A stretch of 64,000 bases of DNA from Methanobacterium sp. (GCA_016222945.1 JACRPY010000005.1:1-64000), one strand, 5' to 3'. Positions 16,677 to 26,035 are shown, counted from the stretch's first letter. The notes: generated from the sequence alone by a model not told the origin. A program made the numbers and translations.

Positions 16677-19600
16677 TTATAGAAATATATCCAATGAACT
16701 TTGTTTTGATTTGTCACTTTCAAATAATGAATTTATCCCCGACTCAATAAGTTCTATTCTTTGAACAATATAATTGTCAATTGGATATCTGTTGGCTAAT
16801 TCCTTTGAAATCTCCAGATACTTAACCACAGACCCTTTAGAAATACTGAGTATCAGATTTCCACCACAAGTACATTCTCCAGATAATGGGATTCTTCTAT
16901 ACTTTTTATTGCACTTAGTACATCTAACTTTCTGTCTGGAAAATGCTCTTGAGTTTCCAGCCATGTCCGGCAGGAAATGAGATGTTAAAACACCCTCAAC
17001 AACACCTCTCTGGTCAACAGCCCTTATTTTCTCCGCTAATTTAACTTGACCTTCTACTTTTTCCCTCATTGTAGGAAGCATCTTGTATAAACATAATTTA
17101 GGACCATCATGGATGCTTGAAGTGTCATGAGAGAACATAATCCCTTTATACTGGTCTTCTGTACCTAGCCTTTTCTTTACATTATCTATAAGTGAAATCA
17201 CATCTGATGGTTTTGCAAATTCAAGAGTCTTTTCATATAGCTCTAATGGAAGTGTGGGCATAGCATCAATGTTATGGGACTCATCATCAATTTCTTCAGG
17301 GTCGATTCTGGATGAAAGAACTAAAGGTGCGTCCATTCTTCCTCCTCTTGAACTTGGAAGGTATATCTTTGAAAAGTTGATTAAAGCATCTAAAAGCAGC
17401 ATTACTGAGTCTTCATCACTGTCACAGTTTCTTCTTTTTGCTGAATGGAAATATGGGTGCGCATAACATGCTGCTGCCTTTGTAAATCCAACAACCCTTC
17501 CTAAAACGCCTGCCGAGGTGTGTGGAGCCAATCCCACTATTAACTGACCTACAAGTCCTTCTCTTTCTTTAACATTGTAAAATCGTTCTTCATGGTAGAA
17601 ATCTTCAAGCAAATCATCTAAAAAGTTTGAAACCCGTATAAGGTAATCTGCACAGTTTTCTGAGATTATGACATCTTGAATTTTGATTTCAAGGATTTGA
17701 TCATGATTTTCAAGTTCATTTCCATTAATATCATGAGTATAGCCCATCTCAACGAGCTTTATAGGACTTACTCCTATTTCTTTTGGTGTAAAATGAGTTA
17801 TAGGCAAATTAGTGGAATCATGCCTAATTGTAGCATCTTTAAAGGTAAAAACTTCATTTTTTGCCCTTAATATTCCTTTTTCAAGGGGTTCAGGGAATTT
17901 TTCCTCGGATATCATCCCTATAACGCCCTTAATTTCATCTAATTTCCTTACACCTGAATTTTCATATGCTTTTTTAAGTAAAGTTGCTAAATTAATTTTT
18001 TTCTTTGCAGCACCTGTTGGAATCGCTCTTGCCCCACACACAGGGCATTTAGCATGAAATGAACCTATTCCACATTCTGTACATTTACATCTGGAGATTT
18101 CAACTAAAATATTTCCCTTTTTAGCTGCATCAACTATGTTTCGTCTGCTGCCCCCATATGTACCAATTGGAAACAATGCATGAGGTGCAGGCTTCATCTT
18201 CCTTTCCTTGGTTTTTTCAGGTCTTCCAACCCTTGTACCAATATAAGTAGGTGCTTTAGCCATTATTTCTGCGTTTGATACATTATTTAAGGACTCTAAC
18301 GTGTTATTACCTTTTGAAGTATCCAAAGGTTGATTTAATGTTTCAATTAAGGCAAATACATGGTTATTTTCAATTATAACTTTATTGTTTTGAACTATAT
18401 GTGGAACACCTAAAACCTCTAAAATCCTTTTTTGAGGCCCTATATCTAATTCTAAATCATTTTCAGCATTAGATTCATCATAATTTCCATATATCCACGA
18501 TCTAAGTTCATTTAACTCCTCACAAGATACATCATGATAAAAATAAGTGTATTCTGGATGTAATGGAACATCATACTGCTTAGATATATTAAAAGCTTCT
18601 CTCGAAGTTATATTATCCATTGTATCTAAATCTAAATCATTTCCATTATTTAGATATTCTTCAGAAATTTCAATTCTTTTTATCCACCATTCATCACACC
18701 AGCCGGCGGGCAATAAATTATGGTTATTTCTTAAAAATTCACCGAATGCAACCAATATATCCCCTAAAAATAGAATTTCTACTACATCTCTTCTAATTTC
18801 CTTTGCTTGTGCCGTTGATTCAACTTTAATTACACTACCATTCCGTAATTTAACGATGGGGCCATCTATTACATCACAAGGAACAACACACATTCCCTTT
18901 CCCGGCCTTTCAATCTTCATCTGGGTTCCCACTGCCAGAAATTCAACAATTTCCATGGTTATGGGGCTTATTCCCATTGCAGCAAGCCCTGAATTTCTTG
19001 ATCTTCCATACCTTAACCTAAATCCTCCTTTTGCTTGAGGATAAGATAATACTGGCCTTCCACCAATAATATCTCTCATATATTTATCATCGACTTTGTC
19101 TTTCTCGCCTTCATCATCATCAGAATTACTAGTTCCTTTTGAAAAGGTATCAAGCCACTCCCAGCCATCTATTTTCAATTTATTTGCATATTTTAAAGCC
19201 TTTGGAGCTTTTTGAATAACTCCCTCCGCTATTGCAAGAAGAGCTCCTCCACGAATATTATTGGTTTCAACACGCTCTAAATCACGATGCGAAACTTCAA
19301 CATGGTCTGTAGGCTCTCCTGTCACTTCTACAGGAATATTTTTCACTGCAAGCCTTACCTCTTCTGGTGATGGCGAATACTGAAGATTTGTAACCTCCGA
19401 TTCATAGAGTTCCACTTCTTCCACATATCTTTCAATTTCCCTTTCTGTAGGTTTATAAACGTCAAGATCAATTGAAAGCCGGATATAATCTCCAATTAGA
19501 ACTGCTAAAGCTGCTGCAGTTCCACCAGCGCTTCTAATTGGGCCTGCAAAGTAGACAGCTAAGTACCATGTTTTATCGAAGTTTTGTTTTATTTTAAGTT

Positions 19601-19964
19601 TTGCAATTCCTTCAAGAGGCGCTGCAACAACTCCCTCAGTCAAAATAGCGAGGGCAGTTCTTATAGCCTGGTCTGCTTTCTTCTCCTTAATTTCTAACGA
19701 GTCTTCTTTACCTTCTTCATCAGGTTTAGTCACAATTTCTCTTGCTATCCAAAATGCAGCTTCTTCCCGGGAATAATCAGCTTCTAGCTCTGTAATTCTA
19801 CCTGCAATGTTTTCAGGGCCTACCAATCCCTCAACCCTTTCTGCTAAGTTCTTTGCAAGAGGAACTTCCGGCTCTAATTCAGTATCATGCCCTTTAAGCC
19901 TTGCTTTTCTTGCTACATCGTACACTTTCTGTGTTTCTTTTTCTAAAGCCTCAAAATAGCCCAT
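16677..19964 (-). CDS. polC: DNA polymerase D large subunit (DP2)
   Basis: The catalytic large subunit of the archaeal family D replicative polymerase. The 1095-residue protein shows family segments FAGPIRSAGGTAAALAVL and KGGFRLRYGRSRNSG, and the catalytic acidic motif NCDSDEDSVMLLLD followed by SRGGRMDAPLVLS. Two zinc-binding groups are visible: CKCTECG...CPVCG (about 630) and CTKCNKKYRR...CTCGG (about 1035). The C-terminal end QSSLDIFL is a PIP-box-like sequence for binding the PCNA clamp. No intein interrupts it; the length is normal. The small subunit (DP1) is not in the window. It starts a minus-strand run with nrdD. Confidence 0.97.
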   Translation of the reverse strand: MGYFEALEKETQKVYDVARKARLKGHDTELEPEVPLAKNLAERVEGLVGPENIAGRITELEADYSREEAAFWIAREIVTKPDEEGKEDSLEIKEKKADQAIRTALAILTEGVVAAPLEGIAKLKIKQNFDKTWYLAVYFAGPIRSAGGTAAALAVLIGDYIRLSIDLDVYKPTEREIERYVEEVELYESEVTNLQYSPSPEEVRLAVKNIPVEVTGEPTDHVEVSHRDLERVETNNIRGGALLAIAEGVIQKAPKALKYANKLKIDGWEWLDTFSKGTSNSDDDEGEKDKVDDKYMRDIIGGRPVLSYPQAKGGFRLRYGRSRNSGLAAMGISPITMEIVEFLAVGTQMKIERPGKGMCVVPCDVIDGPIVKLRNGSVIKVESTAQAKEIRRDVVEILFLGDILVAFGEFLRNNHNLLPAGWCDEWWIKRIEISEEYLNNGNDLDLDTMDNITSREAFNISKQYDVPLHPEYTYFYHDVSCEELNELRSWIYGNYDESNAENDLELDIGPQKRILEVLGVPHIVQNNKVIIENNHVFALIETLNQPLDTSKGNNTLESLNNVSNAEIMAKAPTYIGTRVGRPEKTKERKMKPAPHALFPIGTYGGSRRNIVDAAKKGNILVEISRCKCTECGIGSFHAKCPVCGARAIPTGAAKKKINLATLLKKAYENSGVRKLDEIKGVIGMISEEKFPEPLEKGILRAKNEVFTFKDATIRHDSTNLPITHFTPKEIGVSPIKLVEMGYTHDINGNELENHDQILEIKIQDVIISENCADYLIRVSNFLDDLLEDFYHEERFYNVKEREGLVGQLIVGLAPHTSAGVLGRVVGFTKAAACYAHPYFHSAKRRNCDSDEDSVMLLLDALINFSKIYLPSSRGGRMDAPLVLSSRIDPEEIDDESHNIDAMPTLPLELYEKTLEFAKPSDVISLIDNVKKRLGTEDQYKGIMFSHDTSSIHDGPKLCLYKMLPTMREKVEGQVKLAEKIRAVDQRGVVEGVLTSHFLPDMAGNSRAFSRQKVRCTKCNKKYRRIPLSGECTCGGNLILSISKGSVVKYLEISKELANRYPIDNYIVQRIELIESGINSLFESDKSKQSSLDIFL

Positions 19965-20453
19965 ATTACTCCCTTACCATGTTAAAAAATATGTTTAATG
20001 TAAAAAATATCCAACATACCCTGTAACACCATATAAATGATGGGGATCAAGTTCGTTAAACATTAAAAATGAAAAATTCGATCCCCTTTATTTTTATAGA
20101 TATAGATAGGAATGTATAGATAATAAAGTTTACTACGACGCCTTTATAAATTCCTAAATTGTGTATAACTACTTATAAATAGGTATCATTAAGCTCAATA
20201 AATTTAATTTTAAATTTAATTATTTTTCATAAACACTAAAATAGATTTTTAAGGTTAAATAATATCTAAAACACTTTAATTTATATTCCAAAGGGTTTAA
20301 ATCAAAAATAGAAATAAAAATTTGACATTTGATCAACAAGTATATCAAGTAAAAAAAACTTCAGTATATATCATAAGTTTAATTAGGAAATAGATAATTC
20401 CTTTTAAACTGATAATAGAATATTTTAATTGAATTTAAAAGGGGGGATAAAAT
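19965..20453. other. 489-bp divergent intergenic region with a long-loop inverted repeat
   Basis: This region separates polC (minus) from the M14 peptidase gene (plus) and must hold both promoters. The only clear structure is a seven-base inverted repeat, GGGGATC (20042-20048) and GATCCCC (20080-20086), enclosing 31 bases that include a small CATT/AATG hairpin. It lies about 80-120 bp upstream of the polC start. I see no open reading frame or tRNA here; the rest is A/T-rich. Confidence 0.4.
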
Positions 20454-21503
20454 TTGATCACGAGTAGTGATACTAAAAATTTCAAAGCTGTTTTAGCGTT
20501 CTTAGGAATTCTTTGTGCAGTTTTAGCCATTGTCGCATCTCCAATTTATGCTGCTGATGATACTTCAGGAACTTCTGTTTCAAGTAGTGATGTCAGTACA
20601 ACTGCCCCTAGCTATACGATTAATACCTTTGATTCTAGTGTAGGAGCCGATGTTACACAAAACCCTGAGATTAGTGGCAATATTGCCCGAACTGATTTAT
20701 CAAATCAGGTTTTTGAATATCAAAAGTCAGGATCATCTATACTCACTTTTGGTAGTGGAACTGGAAATAAACTTTTAATCTGGTCAGGGATTCATGGAAA
20801 CGAAGAAGAAGCAAATATAGCTACAATGAGGTACATGGAAGAAATAAAAGATAAAAGCTTCGATGGTACATTACAAATCATTCCATTCGCCATTCCAAGA
20901 GACACAGCAGTGAATTCAAGAGATTATGGTCCTGTATACTATTATTATACTGATTGGGTTAAATGGAAAAAAGGATGGTCTAAAAAAGCAGTTACTAAAC
21001 GATACAAAAAAGTTTACAGAGTTAATGGAAAACGATACTACAAATGGACATACAGAACTGTGTATAAACGCGTATACGGATGGTTGTACAAACCTGTAAC
21101 CAGATTAGGCTATAACTATCAAGATCCAAACCGAATTGCAAATGTTGCGGGAACTCCAGGTAATAAAGTCCTTGAATACGCCAGAGCTCATGGAATCACC
21201 CATATTTTAGATGTGCATTCTGGTGGCGGTTTAAGCGGTCCAACTTATGCAAATGGTTTAATATATGCAACTCCTGGTAATTATGAAGAATGTAACTGGG
21301 CAAACACGATTAGAATGCAAACTGGTGCTGTAGTTGAGCAATCAGCCATTAATCAAGGATCAGTTAGACTTGTTGGACACAACTATGGTATAAACACAAT
21401 TACAATAGAAGTAGAAAGAGATGCAGGTTCTACAAGCCATTATGCCGATGTTGAATTGAACATGATAAGATCTGCTTGCAGAGCTATGTTTGCAGGACTA
21501 TAA
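20454..21503 (+). CDS. Secreted M14-like zinc carboxypeptidase/deacylase
   Basis: A 349-residue exported protein: hydrophobic signal segment AVLAFLGILCAVLAIVA, likely cleaved after SPIYA. A serine/threonine-rich linker (35-55) follows. The M14/aspartoacylase-type zinc site is HGNEEEAN (histidine 114, glutamate 117) with the third ligand in ILDVHSGGG (histidine 255) and a catalytic glutamate in TITIEVERD. Residues about 161-216 are an unusual insertion rich in tyrosine, tryptophan, lysine and arginine (VKWKKGWSKK, YKKVYRVNGKRYYKW, VYKRVYGWLYK) that could bind the wall or substrate. A role in trimming cell-wall peptides is inference. Start TTG at 20454 follows GGGGGGAT. Confidence 0.75.
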   Translation: MITSSDTKNFKAVLAFLGILCAVLAIVASPIYAADDTSGTSVSSSDVSTTAPSYTINTFDSSVGADVTQNPEISGNIARTDLSNQVFEYQKSGSSILTFGSGTGNKLLIWSGIHGNEEEANIATMRYMEEIKDKSFDGTLQIIPFAIPRDTAVNSRDYGPVYYYYTDWVKWKKGWSKKAVTKRYKKVYRVNGKRYYKWTYRTVYKRVYGWLYKPVTRLGYNYQDPNRIANVAGTPGNKVLEYARAHGITHILDVHSGGGLSGPTYANGLIYATPGNYEECNWANTIRMQTGAVVEQSAINQGSVRLVGHNYGINTITIEVERDAGSTSHYADVELNMIRSACRAMFAGL

Positions 21504-21550
21504 AAAGTTTTTAAATGACTTAAAAAACTTTTTCTTTTTTTTTATTTATT
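21502..21550 (+). terminator. Terminator hairpin after M14 gene
   Basis: AAAAAGTTTTT (21502-21512) pairs with AAAAAACTTTTT (21522-21533) around AAATGACTT, and a long T-rich run follows immediately. The left arm overlaps the stop codon at 21501-21503. Confidence 0.6.
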
Positions 21551-21716
21551 TTATAAATCTCTTAACTGATAGATTTCTGTTTTTTTAAAAGAATTATACC
21601 CTCAATCATACAATTTTACAGAAGACATATAACATTTAAGTAATCTTAAAACAATATATTCAATATAAAAAAAGTGAATTTAATTTTTTCATTAATCAAT
21701 TTAACCGGTGATTTTC

Positions 21717-21875
21717 ATGGCAAAAAAAGATAAAAAAACACTTCCCCCAAGTGGTGCTGGTCTTGTACGATATTTTGAAGAAGAAACAAAGGGACCTAAA
21801 TTAACACCTGAACAAGTCGTTATCATGACTGTTATATTAGCAGTACTTTGTATAGCGCTACGTTTTACTCAATAA
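21717..21875 (+). CDS. secG: Preprotein translocase SecG/Sec61-beta
   Basis: A 52-residue protein: MAKKDKKTLPPSGAGLVRYF, then EEETKGPKLTPEQ, then a single C-terminal membrane helix (VVIMTVILAVLCIALRF). The phrase PPSGAGLVRYFEEE and the tail-anchored layout are those of archaeal Sec61-beta, the non-essential small subunit of the SecYE channel. The start ATG at 21717 follows CCGGTGATT. It lies 38 bp before purB on the same strand and may be cotranscribed with it. Confidence 0.93.
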   Translation: MAKKDKKTLPPSGAGLVRYFEEETKGPKLTPEQVVIMTVILAVLCIALRFTQ

Positions 21876-21913
21876 ACTATTTTATTAACCTATTTTTTTA
21901 AGGAGATTATTAT

Positions 21914-23263
21914 ATGGCGATTCATCCTATTGAATTCAGATATGGTACTGAAGAAATGCGTAATGTGTGGGAATCTGAAAACAAACTTCAAAAAATGTTA
22001 GAAGTTGAAGCAGCCCTTGCACAAGCAGAAGCAAATCTTAATTTAATTCCTAAAGAAGCTGCAGATGAAATAAGCAGCAAAGCAAGCACAGAATATGTTA
22101 CAGTTGAAAGAGTGGCCGAAATTGAAAGGCAGACCAATCACGACATTGCTTCAATTGTAAAAGCCCTTGCAGAAGTCTGCAAAGGAGATGCTGGTGAATA
22201 TGTGCATTTTGGGGCGACTTCAAACGATATTATTGATACTTCTCAATCACTGCTTTTTAAAGATTCTATAGAGATATTAAAAGGAAGGCTCACAGAGCTT
22301 ACAGAAACGCTTCTAAAACTGGCAGATGATAACAAAAACACCGTTTGCATTGGTAGAACTCATGGACAGCATGCACTCCCCACAACATATGGAATGAAGT
22401 TTGCATTATGGGCTGATGAGGTTCACAGGCAAATAGAAAGGCTTAATGAATGTAAAGAACGTTTATGTGTGGGAATGGTTACTGGAGCAGTGGGCACAAT
22501 TGCTGCTCTAGGAGATGAAGGATTAGCTGTTCATAAAAAAGTATCTACGATTTTAGGCCTTAATCCAGTTTTAATATCTAATCAGGTTGTTCAAAGAGAT
22601 AATCATGCAGAATTTATCATGGACCTTGCAAATACTGCCAGTACATTAGATAAAATTGCAGTAGAGATTAGGAATCTCCAAAGAACTGAAATTAAAGAGA
22701 TTGGCGAAAGTTTCGACCCTGAAAAACAAGTTGGAAGCAGCACCATGCCTCATAAAATGAACCCAATTACAGCTGAAAGAATTAGCGGTATTTCAAGAGT
22801 AATACGTGCTTATGTAGTTCCTGCACTTGAAAATAATCCATTGTGGCATGAAAGGGACCTTACTAACTCTTCATGTGAGAGAATAATTCTTCCAGAAGCA
22901 TGTATACTTTTAGATTACATTATTGTTCTCACATTAAAAGTTCTTAAAAATCTTGTTTTCTATCCAGAAAACATTGAAAAAGATTTAAATATTACAAATG
23001 GATTGATAATGGCTGAAAGGTTCATGGCAGAGCTTACAAGAAAAGGAATAGGAAGACAAACAGCCTATGCAATTGTAAGGGAATGTTCACTGAAAGCTAA
23101 TGCAGAAAATAAAGGATTAAGGGATGTAGTTTTGTTAAAGGATGAAATAAGGAAATATTTATCTGAAGATGATATTAAAGAAATCATGGATCCACATACT
23201 TATATTGGATCATCTGTTGAAATAGTAAATAACGTCCTGGAAGAGTCCAAAGGATGGTTTTGA
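21914..23263 (+). CDS. purB: Adenylosuccinate lyase
   Basis: PurB acts twice in purine synthesis: it releases fumarate from SAICAR and from adenylosuccinate. The 449-residue protein has the fumarase/aspartase superfamily signature GSSTMPHKMNP (about 277-287), along with the N-terminal YGTEEMRNVW and KLQKMLEVEAALA, the HFGATSNDIIDT loop and the catalytic histidine in GRTHGQHALPTT. The start ATG at 21914 follows AAGGAGATTATT. Length is standard. Confidence 0.97.
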   Translation: MAIHPIEFRYGTEEMRNVWESENKLQKMLEVEAALAQAEANLNLIPKEAADEISSKASTEYVTVERVAEIERQTNHDIASIVKALAEVCKGDAGEYVHFGATSNDIIDTSQSLLFKDSIEILKGRLTELTETLLKLADDNKNTVCIGRTHGQHALPTTYGMKFALWADEVHRQIERLNECKERLCVGMVTGAVGTIAALGDEGLAVHKKVSTILGLNPVLISNQVVQRDNHAEFIMDLANTASTLDKIAVEIRNLQRTEIKEIGESFDPEKQVGSSTMPHKMNPITAERISGISRVIRAYVVPALENNPLWHERDLTNSSCERIILPEACILLDYIIVLTLKVLKNLVFYPENIEKDLNITNGLIMAERFMAELTRKGIGRQTAYAIVRECSLKANAENKGLRDVVLLKDEIRKYLSEDDIKEIMDPHTYIGSSVEIVNNVLEESKGWF

Positions 23264-23509
23264 ACTTATTTCTCTTTTTTAATTATTTTTAAAGTTGAAT
23301 TTATTCTTATTTTTATTAATTTTGAAAGATTTAATCCTGTTTAATTTTTAACCTGTTAAACTGTTTTTAATATATATTAAAGCTTATTAAATCGTTTTCT
23401 ATTTAAAAAAAGACATTTTTAGAGCTGAAATGGAAAAAAATATATATTAATTTGGCCATATATTATAAACTATAGAATTTGTACTCAAAATTTGGATGGA
23501 GGTGAAAAA

Positions 23510-23824
23510 ATGGGAGATATTAAAGAAATACTATCAGTCCCAGTTGTACCCTTTGCACTTATGATTGGTGCAATTTCAGCTGTTGTAGGATTCCTTTATG
23601 CATTAATATTCATTTTACCAATGAGCCTGCTTATAGGATCAATGCCTGTTCAGGGAGTTCAAGGAATGCAATTTATAGGTCTTGGTGTCGGTTTTGGAAT
23701 TATAATGCTAATAGTAATACCTATAGGTGCATTTATTGCAGGATTTATAGCATACGCAATCATAGCGCTGATTTACAACATATTAGCCCCAAGAATCGGT
23801 GGAATCAAACTAGAACTTGACTAA
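23510..23824 (+). CDS. Single-module small membrane protein
   Basis: A 104-residue protein with three predicted helices. It is one copy of a module: opening VPVVPFALMIGAISAVVGFLY, a middle helix rich in glycine, and a closing AIIALIYNILAPRIGGIKLELD. The same module occurs three times in the next gene. ATG 23510 follows the strong ribosome site GGAGGTGAAAAA, a full match to the usual 16S tail, so expression could be high. The family is seen in Methanobacterium-like genomes with no known function; I cannot assign one. Confidence 0.75.
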   Translation: MGDIKEILSVPVVPFALMIGAISAVVGFLYALIFILPMSLLIGSMPVQGVQGMQFIGLGVGFGIIMLIVIPIGAFIAGFIAYAIIALIYNILAPRIGGIKLELD

Positions 23825-23969
23825 TTCATATATTCTTTTTATTTTTGTTTTTTTTAGGGAGTTAGTTAAATAAAAAAAAGACTTTCTCCGCCACTAAAGA
23901 GAAAAATGTATATATTTCCAAATACAATTTATTGCATGTATTAACTAACCAAAAAGGAGGTGAAAAAAG

Positions 23970-24839
23970 ATGGCTGAAATAAAATCAATAAAAATCGTTC
24001 CTTTCACATTGATGTCTTCTTCAATTTCCGCAATACTCGCTCTAATTGGTGCTATAATACTTACATTAGCACTTGGAGTAATAGCAGCAGTTCTTCCACC
24101 ACAGTTTGCACCTTTAGCTAGCTTATTAGCAGGTTTTGGTTTAGCAGCAATAATCGCTTATCCAATATTAACATTCTTAATAGGTCTTTCTACAGTATTC
24201 CTCAGTATACTACTTTACAATCTACTAGCGCCCAAAGTTGGAGGCGTACAGCTTACTATGGATGGAAATAACGTAGAATCCATACCAATTGTGCCATTTG
24301 CACTTATTCTATCCATTATTATGGCAATATGGACATTTATCATGGGATTACTATTAACTACAATACTTGCCCCAGTTACAGGATTAATAATATCTGTAAT
24401 ACCTCTAGCAACAAATGGAACAGCAACTGGAGCAGGAGTTGGCTCATTAGTAACATTAGGTGCTATTTTCTTCATAATTGTACTACCAATACTCGTGCTC
24501 ATATTTGGATTCATTGGACACGCACTATTTGCAGCATTCTACAACTTCATAGCAGCGAAAGCCTCTAAAATACAGCTAAACTTTGAAGCACTACCAGAAA
24601 ACTGGCATAAACTGACCGAAATACCAATTATACCTGCAGCCCTTGCTTTAGCAGTGGTTTCAGCAATATTTGGATTAATAATGGGAATATTAGACTTTGC
24701 AAGTGGTTATGGTATCATGGCATTCCTAATAGATTTCATAGGAAATTTCATATACACATTCATAATAGTTGCAATAGGCGCAGGGCTATATAATTTCTTA
24801 GCTCCAAAAATCGGTGCAGTCCAACTGGAACTTGAATAA
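23970..24839 (+). CDS. Triple-module membrane protein
   Basis: A 289-residue protein built of three tandem copies of the module seen alone at 23510. Module openings are SIKIVPFTLMSSSISAILALIG, SIPIVPFALILSIIMAIWTFIM and EIPIIPAALALAVVSAIFGLIM; the closings are YNLLAPKVGGVQLTMD, YNFIAAKASKIQLNFE and YNFLAPKIGAVQLELE. About nine helices in total. The strong ribosome site AAGGAGGTGAAAA precedes it. It evolved by internal duplication; the second module has lost the consensus APK-GG part. Function unknown. Confidence 0.75.
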   Translation: MAEIKSIKIVPFTLMSSSISAILALIGAIILTLALGVIAAVLPPQFAPLASLLAGFGLAAIIAYPILTFLIGLSTVFLSILLYNLLAPKVGGVQLTMDGNNVESIPIVPFALILSIIMAIWTFIMGLLLTTILAPVTGLIISVIPLATNGTATGAGVGSLVTLGAIFFIIVLPILVLIFGFIGHALFAAFYNFIAAKASKIQLNFEALPENWHKLTEIPIIPAALALAVVSAIFGLIMGILDFASGYGIMAFLIDFIGNFIYTFIIVAIGAGLYNFLAPKIGAVQLELE

Positions 24840-24845
24840 CTTGTT

Positions 24846-24875
24846 AAAACCCTATTGGGTTTTTTATTTTATTTT
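24846..24875 (+). terminator. Hairpin and T tract after triple-module gene
   Basis: AAAACCC (24846-24852), loop TATT, GGGTTTT (24857-24863), followed by TTATTTTATTTTT. This is an unusually classical intrinsic-terminator shape for this window. Confidence 0.7.
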
Positions 24876-24952
24876 TAAGCATGCTTTAATTTCTAAAACT
24901 CTTTTTAATCTCATTATATCCGTATTAATGATTATAACTGTTTTAAAGCAGC

Positions 24953-25687
24953 TCAATGTTTTGTAATGATAATTAAGCTTTTACAAGGGCAATTTTTCAT
25001 TCCCTGCTCAAATTCCCTAAAGGAATATGTTATTAAACTTCTATCAGGGTCTGCTACCCAAACTGTGCTGCTATCAAAACATATTTTTACTGGAGTTACA
25101 TAATGGCCTCCTTTATATTTTTTATAGTAACTGGGCCAGCCTGAGCAGTATCCATGGACAAATAATGTGCGGTTTGGATCGTCTAATATTTGTGCCATTC
25201 CCTGATATCCGTATTCAGAGAAATATTTTTCTTGAGCTGTAAGGTTTAAACCCATGTCTCTACCGATTTGAGGCATTGCGGCGAGTATATCTGACGGATT
25301 TGTTCCTTTTAGCCCATATTGAGTATGGCAAAGTTTAGATAGTCTTGCTGCAGATGGGGGTTGTCCAAATTCCCATAGTGTTTCCCAAAGGGCAGAAGGA
25401 GCACATGTTATCCAGTACATGTTCTGTTTCATCCATTGGTATCTGCCTGTTTGGTGGCAGTTTGAATTTGAAGGTTTTTGAACTTCTCCTAACCCTATCT
25501 GCACGTATTTTGGATTTCTTCCTTTAGTTTTAATGAAATTATCCACGCGACTTATCATGTCTTCATATTGTGCTTTCAATATTTTCATGCTGTTTAATGT
25601 GACATAATTTGGTTTTCTACCCTTTTCTTTTTCAAATTGAAGTATTCGAAGCACCATATCTTTATAAGAATTGTATGACATCTTCAT
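24953..25687 (-). CDS. Pseudomurein-binding-repeat C39-like cysteine peptidase (lysin candidate)
   Basis: A 244-residue protein with two N-terminal pseudomurein-binding repeats, YKDMVLRILQFEKEKGRKPNYV and the second one YEDMISRVDNFIKTKGRNPKYV, the wall-binding domain of the phage lysins PeiW and PeiP. The C-terminal part has the order of a papain-like C39/C71 peptidase: cysteine in WITCAPSALWETLW (about 103), histidine in GGHYVTPVKI, and aspartate in VWVADPDRS. It has no signal peptide, as in phage lysins that depend on a holin. The start ATG at 25687 follows AGGTGAT; upstream GTG and ATG codons overlap that site. Its likely target is the peptide cross-bridge of pseudomurein. The gene directly follows a small membrane protein gene. 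Confidence 0.75.
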   Translation of the reverse strand: MKMSYNSYKDMVLRILQFEKEKGRKPNYVTLNSMKILKAQYEDMISRVDNFIKTKGRNPKYVQIGLGEVQKPSNSNCHQTGRYQWMKQNMYWITCAPSALWETLWEFGQPPSAARLSKLCHTQYGLKGTNPSDILAAMPQIGRDMGLNLTAQEKYFSEYGYQGMAQILDDPNRTLFVHGYCSGWPSYYKKYKGGHYVTPVKICFDSSTVWVADPDRSLITYSFREFEQGMKNCPCKSLIIITKH

Positions 25688-25696
25688 TTTCATCAC

Positions 25697-26035
25697 CTAA
25701 GCTGTATCATCATCTTCCAAATCATCTGTTAAATCCCCAGTAATCACGAGTTCCTTTTCAGGATCTACATCTGTACTTTTTGATTCTATAGTGCTTGAAC
25801 TCTCTTTTTGAATTTCTTGTTCCGGTTCTGTAGTGTTTGAACTCTCATTTTGAGTATTGGTCAATAATTTTTGGCCAATAAATCCTGCAATTCCTCCTAC
25901 GGCCATTGACGATATATTAGATTCTTTCATTGCCATTGCCGCTAAAGCTATTGCTATTAATCCAAATATTGCCAGTAAATTTACAAATGTGTTATTTAGC
26001 CTATGCCATTCATAGGGCACTGTATCCCCTACCAT
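25697..26035 (-). CDS. Holin-like small membrane protein upstream of lysin
   Basis: A 112-residue protein with a short N-terminal part, two hydrophobic segments (about 14-36, TFVNLLAIFGLIAIALAAMAM, and 39-58, NISSMAVGGIAGFIGQKLL) and a strongly acidic, serine/threonine-rich tail (62-112). Its stop codon abuts the ribosome site of the peptidase gene, so both are cotranslated. Size, two segments and position fit a phage-type holin that would let a signal-less peptidase reach the wall. The acidic tail is not typical, so the holin call is inference. Confidence 0.5.
   Translation of the reverse strand: MVGDTVPYEWHRLNNTFVNLLAIFGLIAIALAAMAMKESNISSMAVGGIAGFIGQKLLTNTQNESSNTTEPEQEIQKESSSTIESKSTDVDPEKELVITGDLTDDLEDDDTA

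Noticed and set aside
18547..19038. Plus-strand 163-codon frame inside polC
   Set aside because: It is antisense to conserved polymerase motifs and has no ribosome site; it exists because of codon composition.
16677..19964. An intein in polC
   Set aside because: The protein has normal length and no self-splicing motifs break the catalytic segments.
20042..20086. A tRNA gene in the GGGGATC repeat
   Set aside because: Arms are only 7 bp, the enclosed part is too short, and no D or T loop is present on either strand.
24953..26035. A complete prophage around the lysin pair
   Set aside because: No capsid, terminase, portal, tail or integrase gene is visible within several kilobases on either side.
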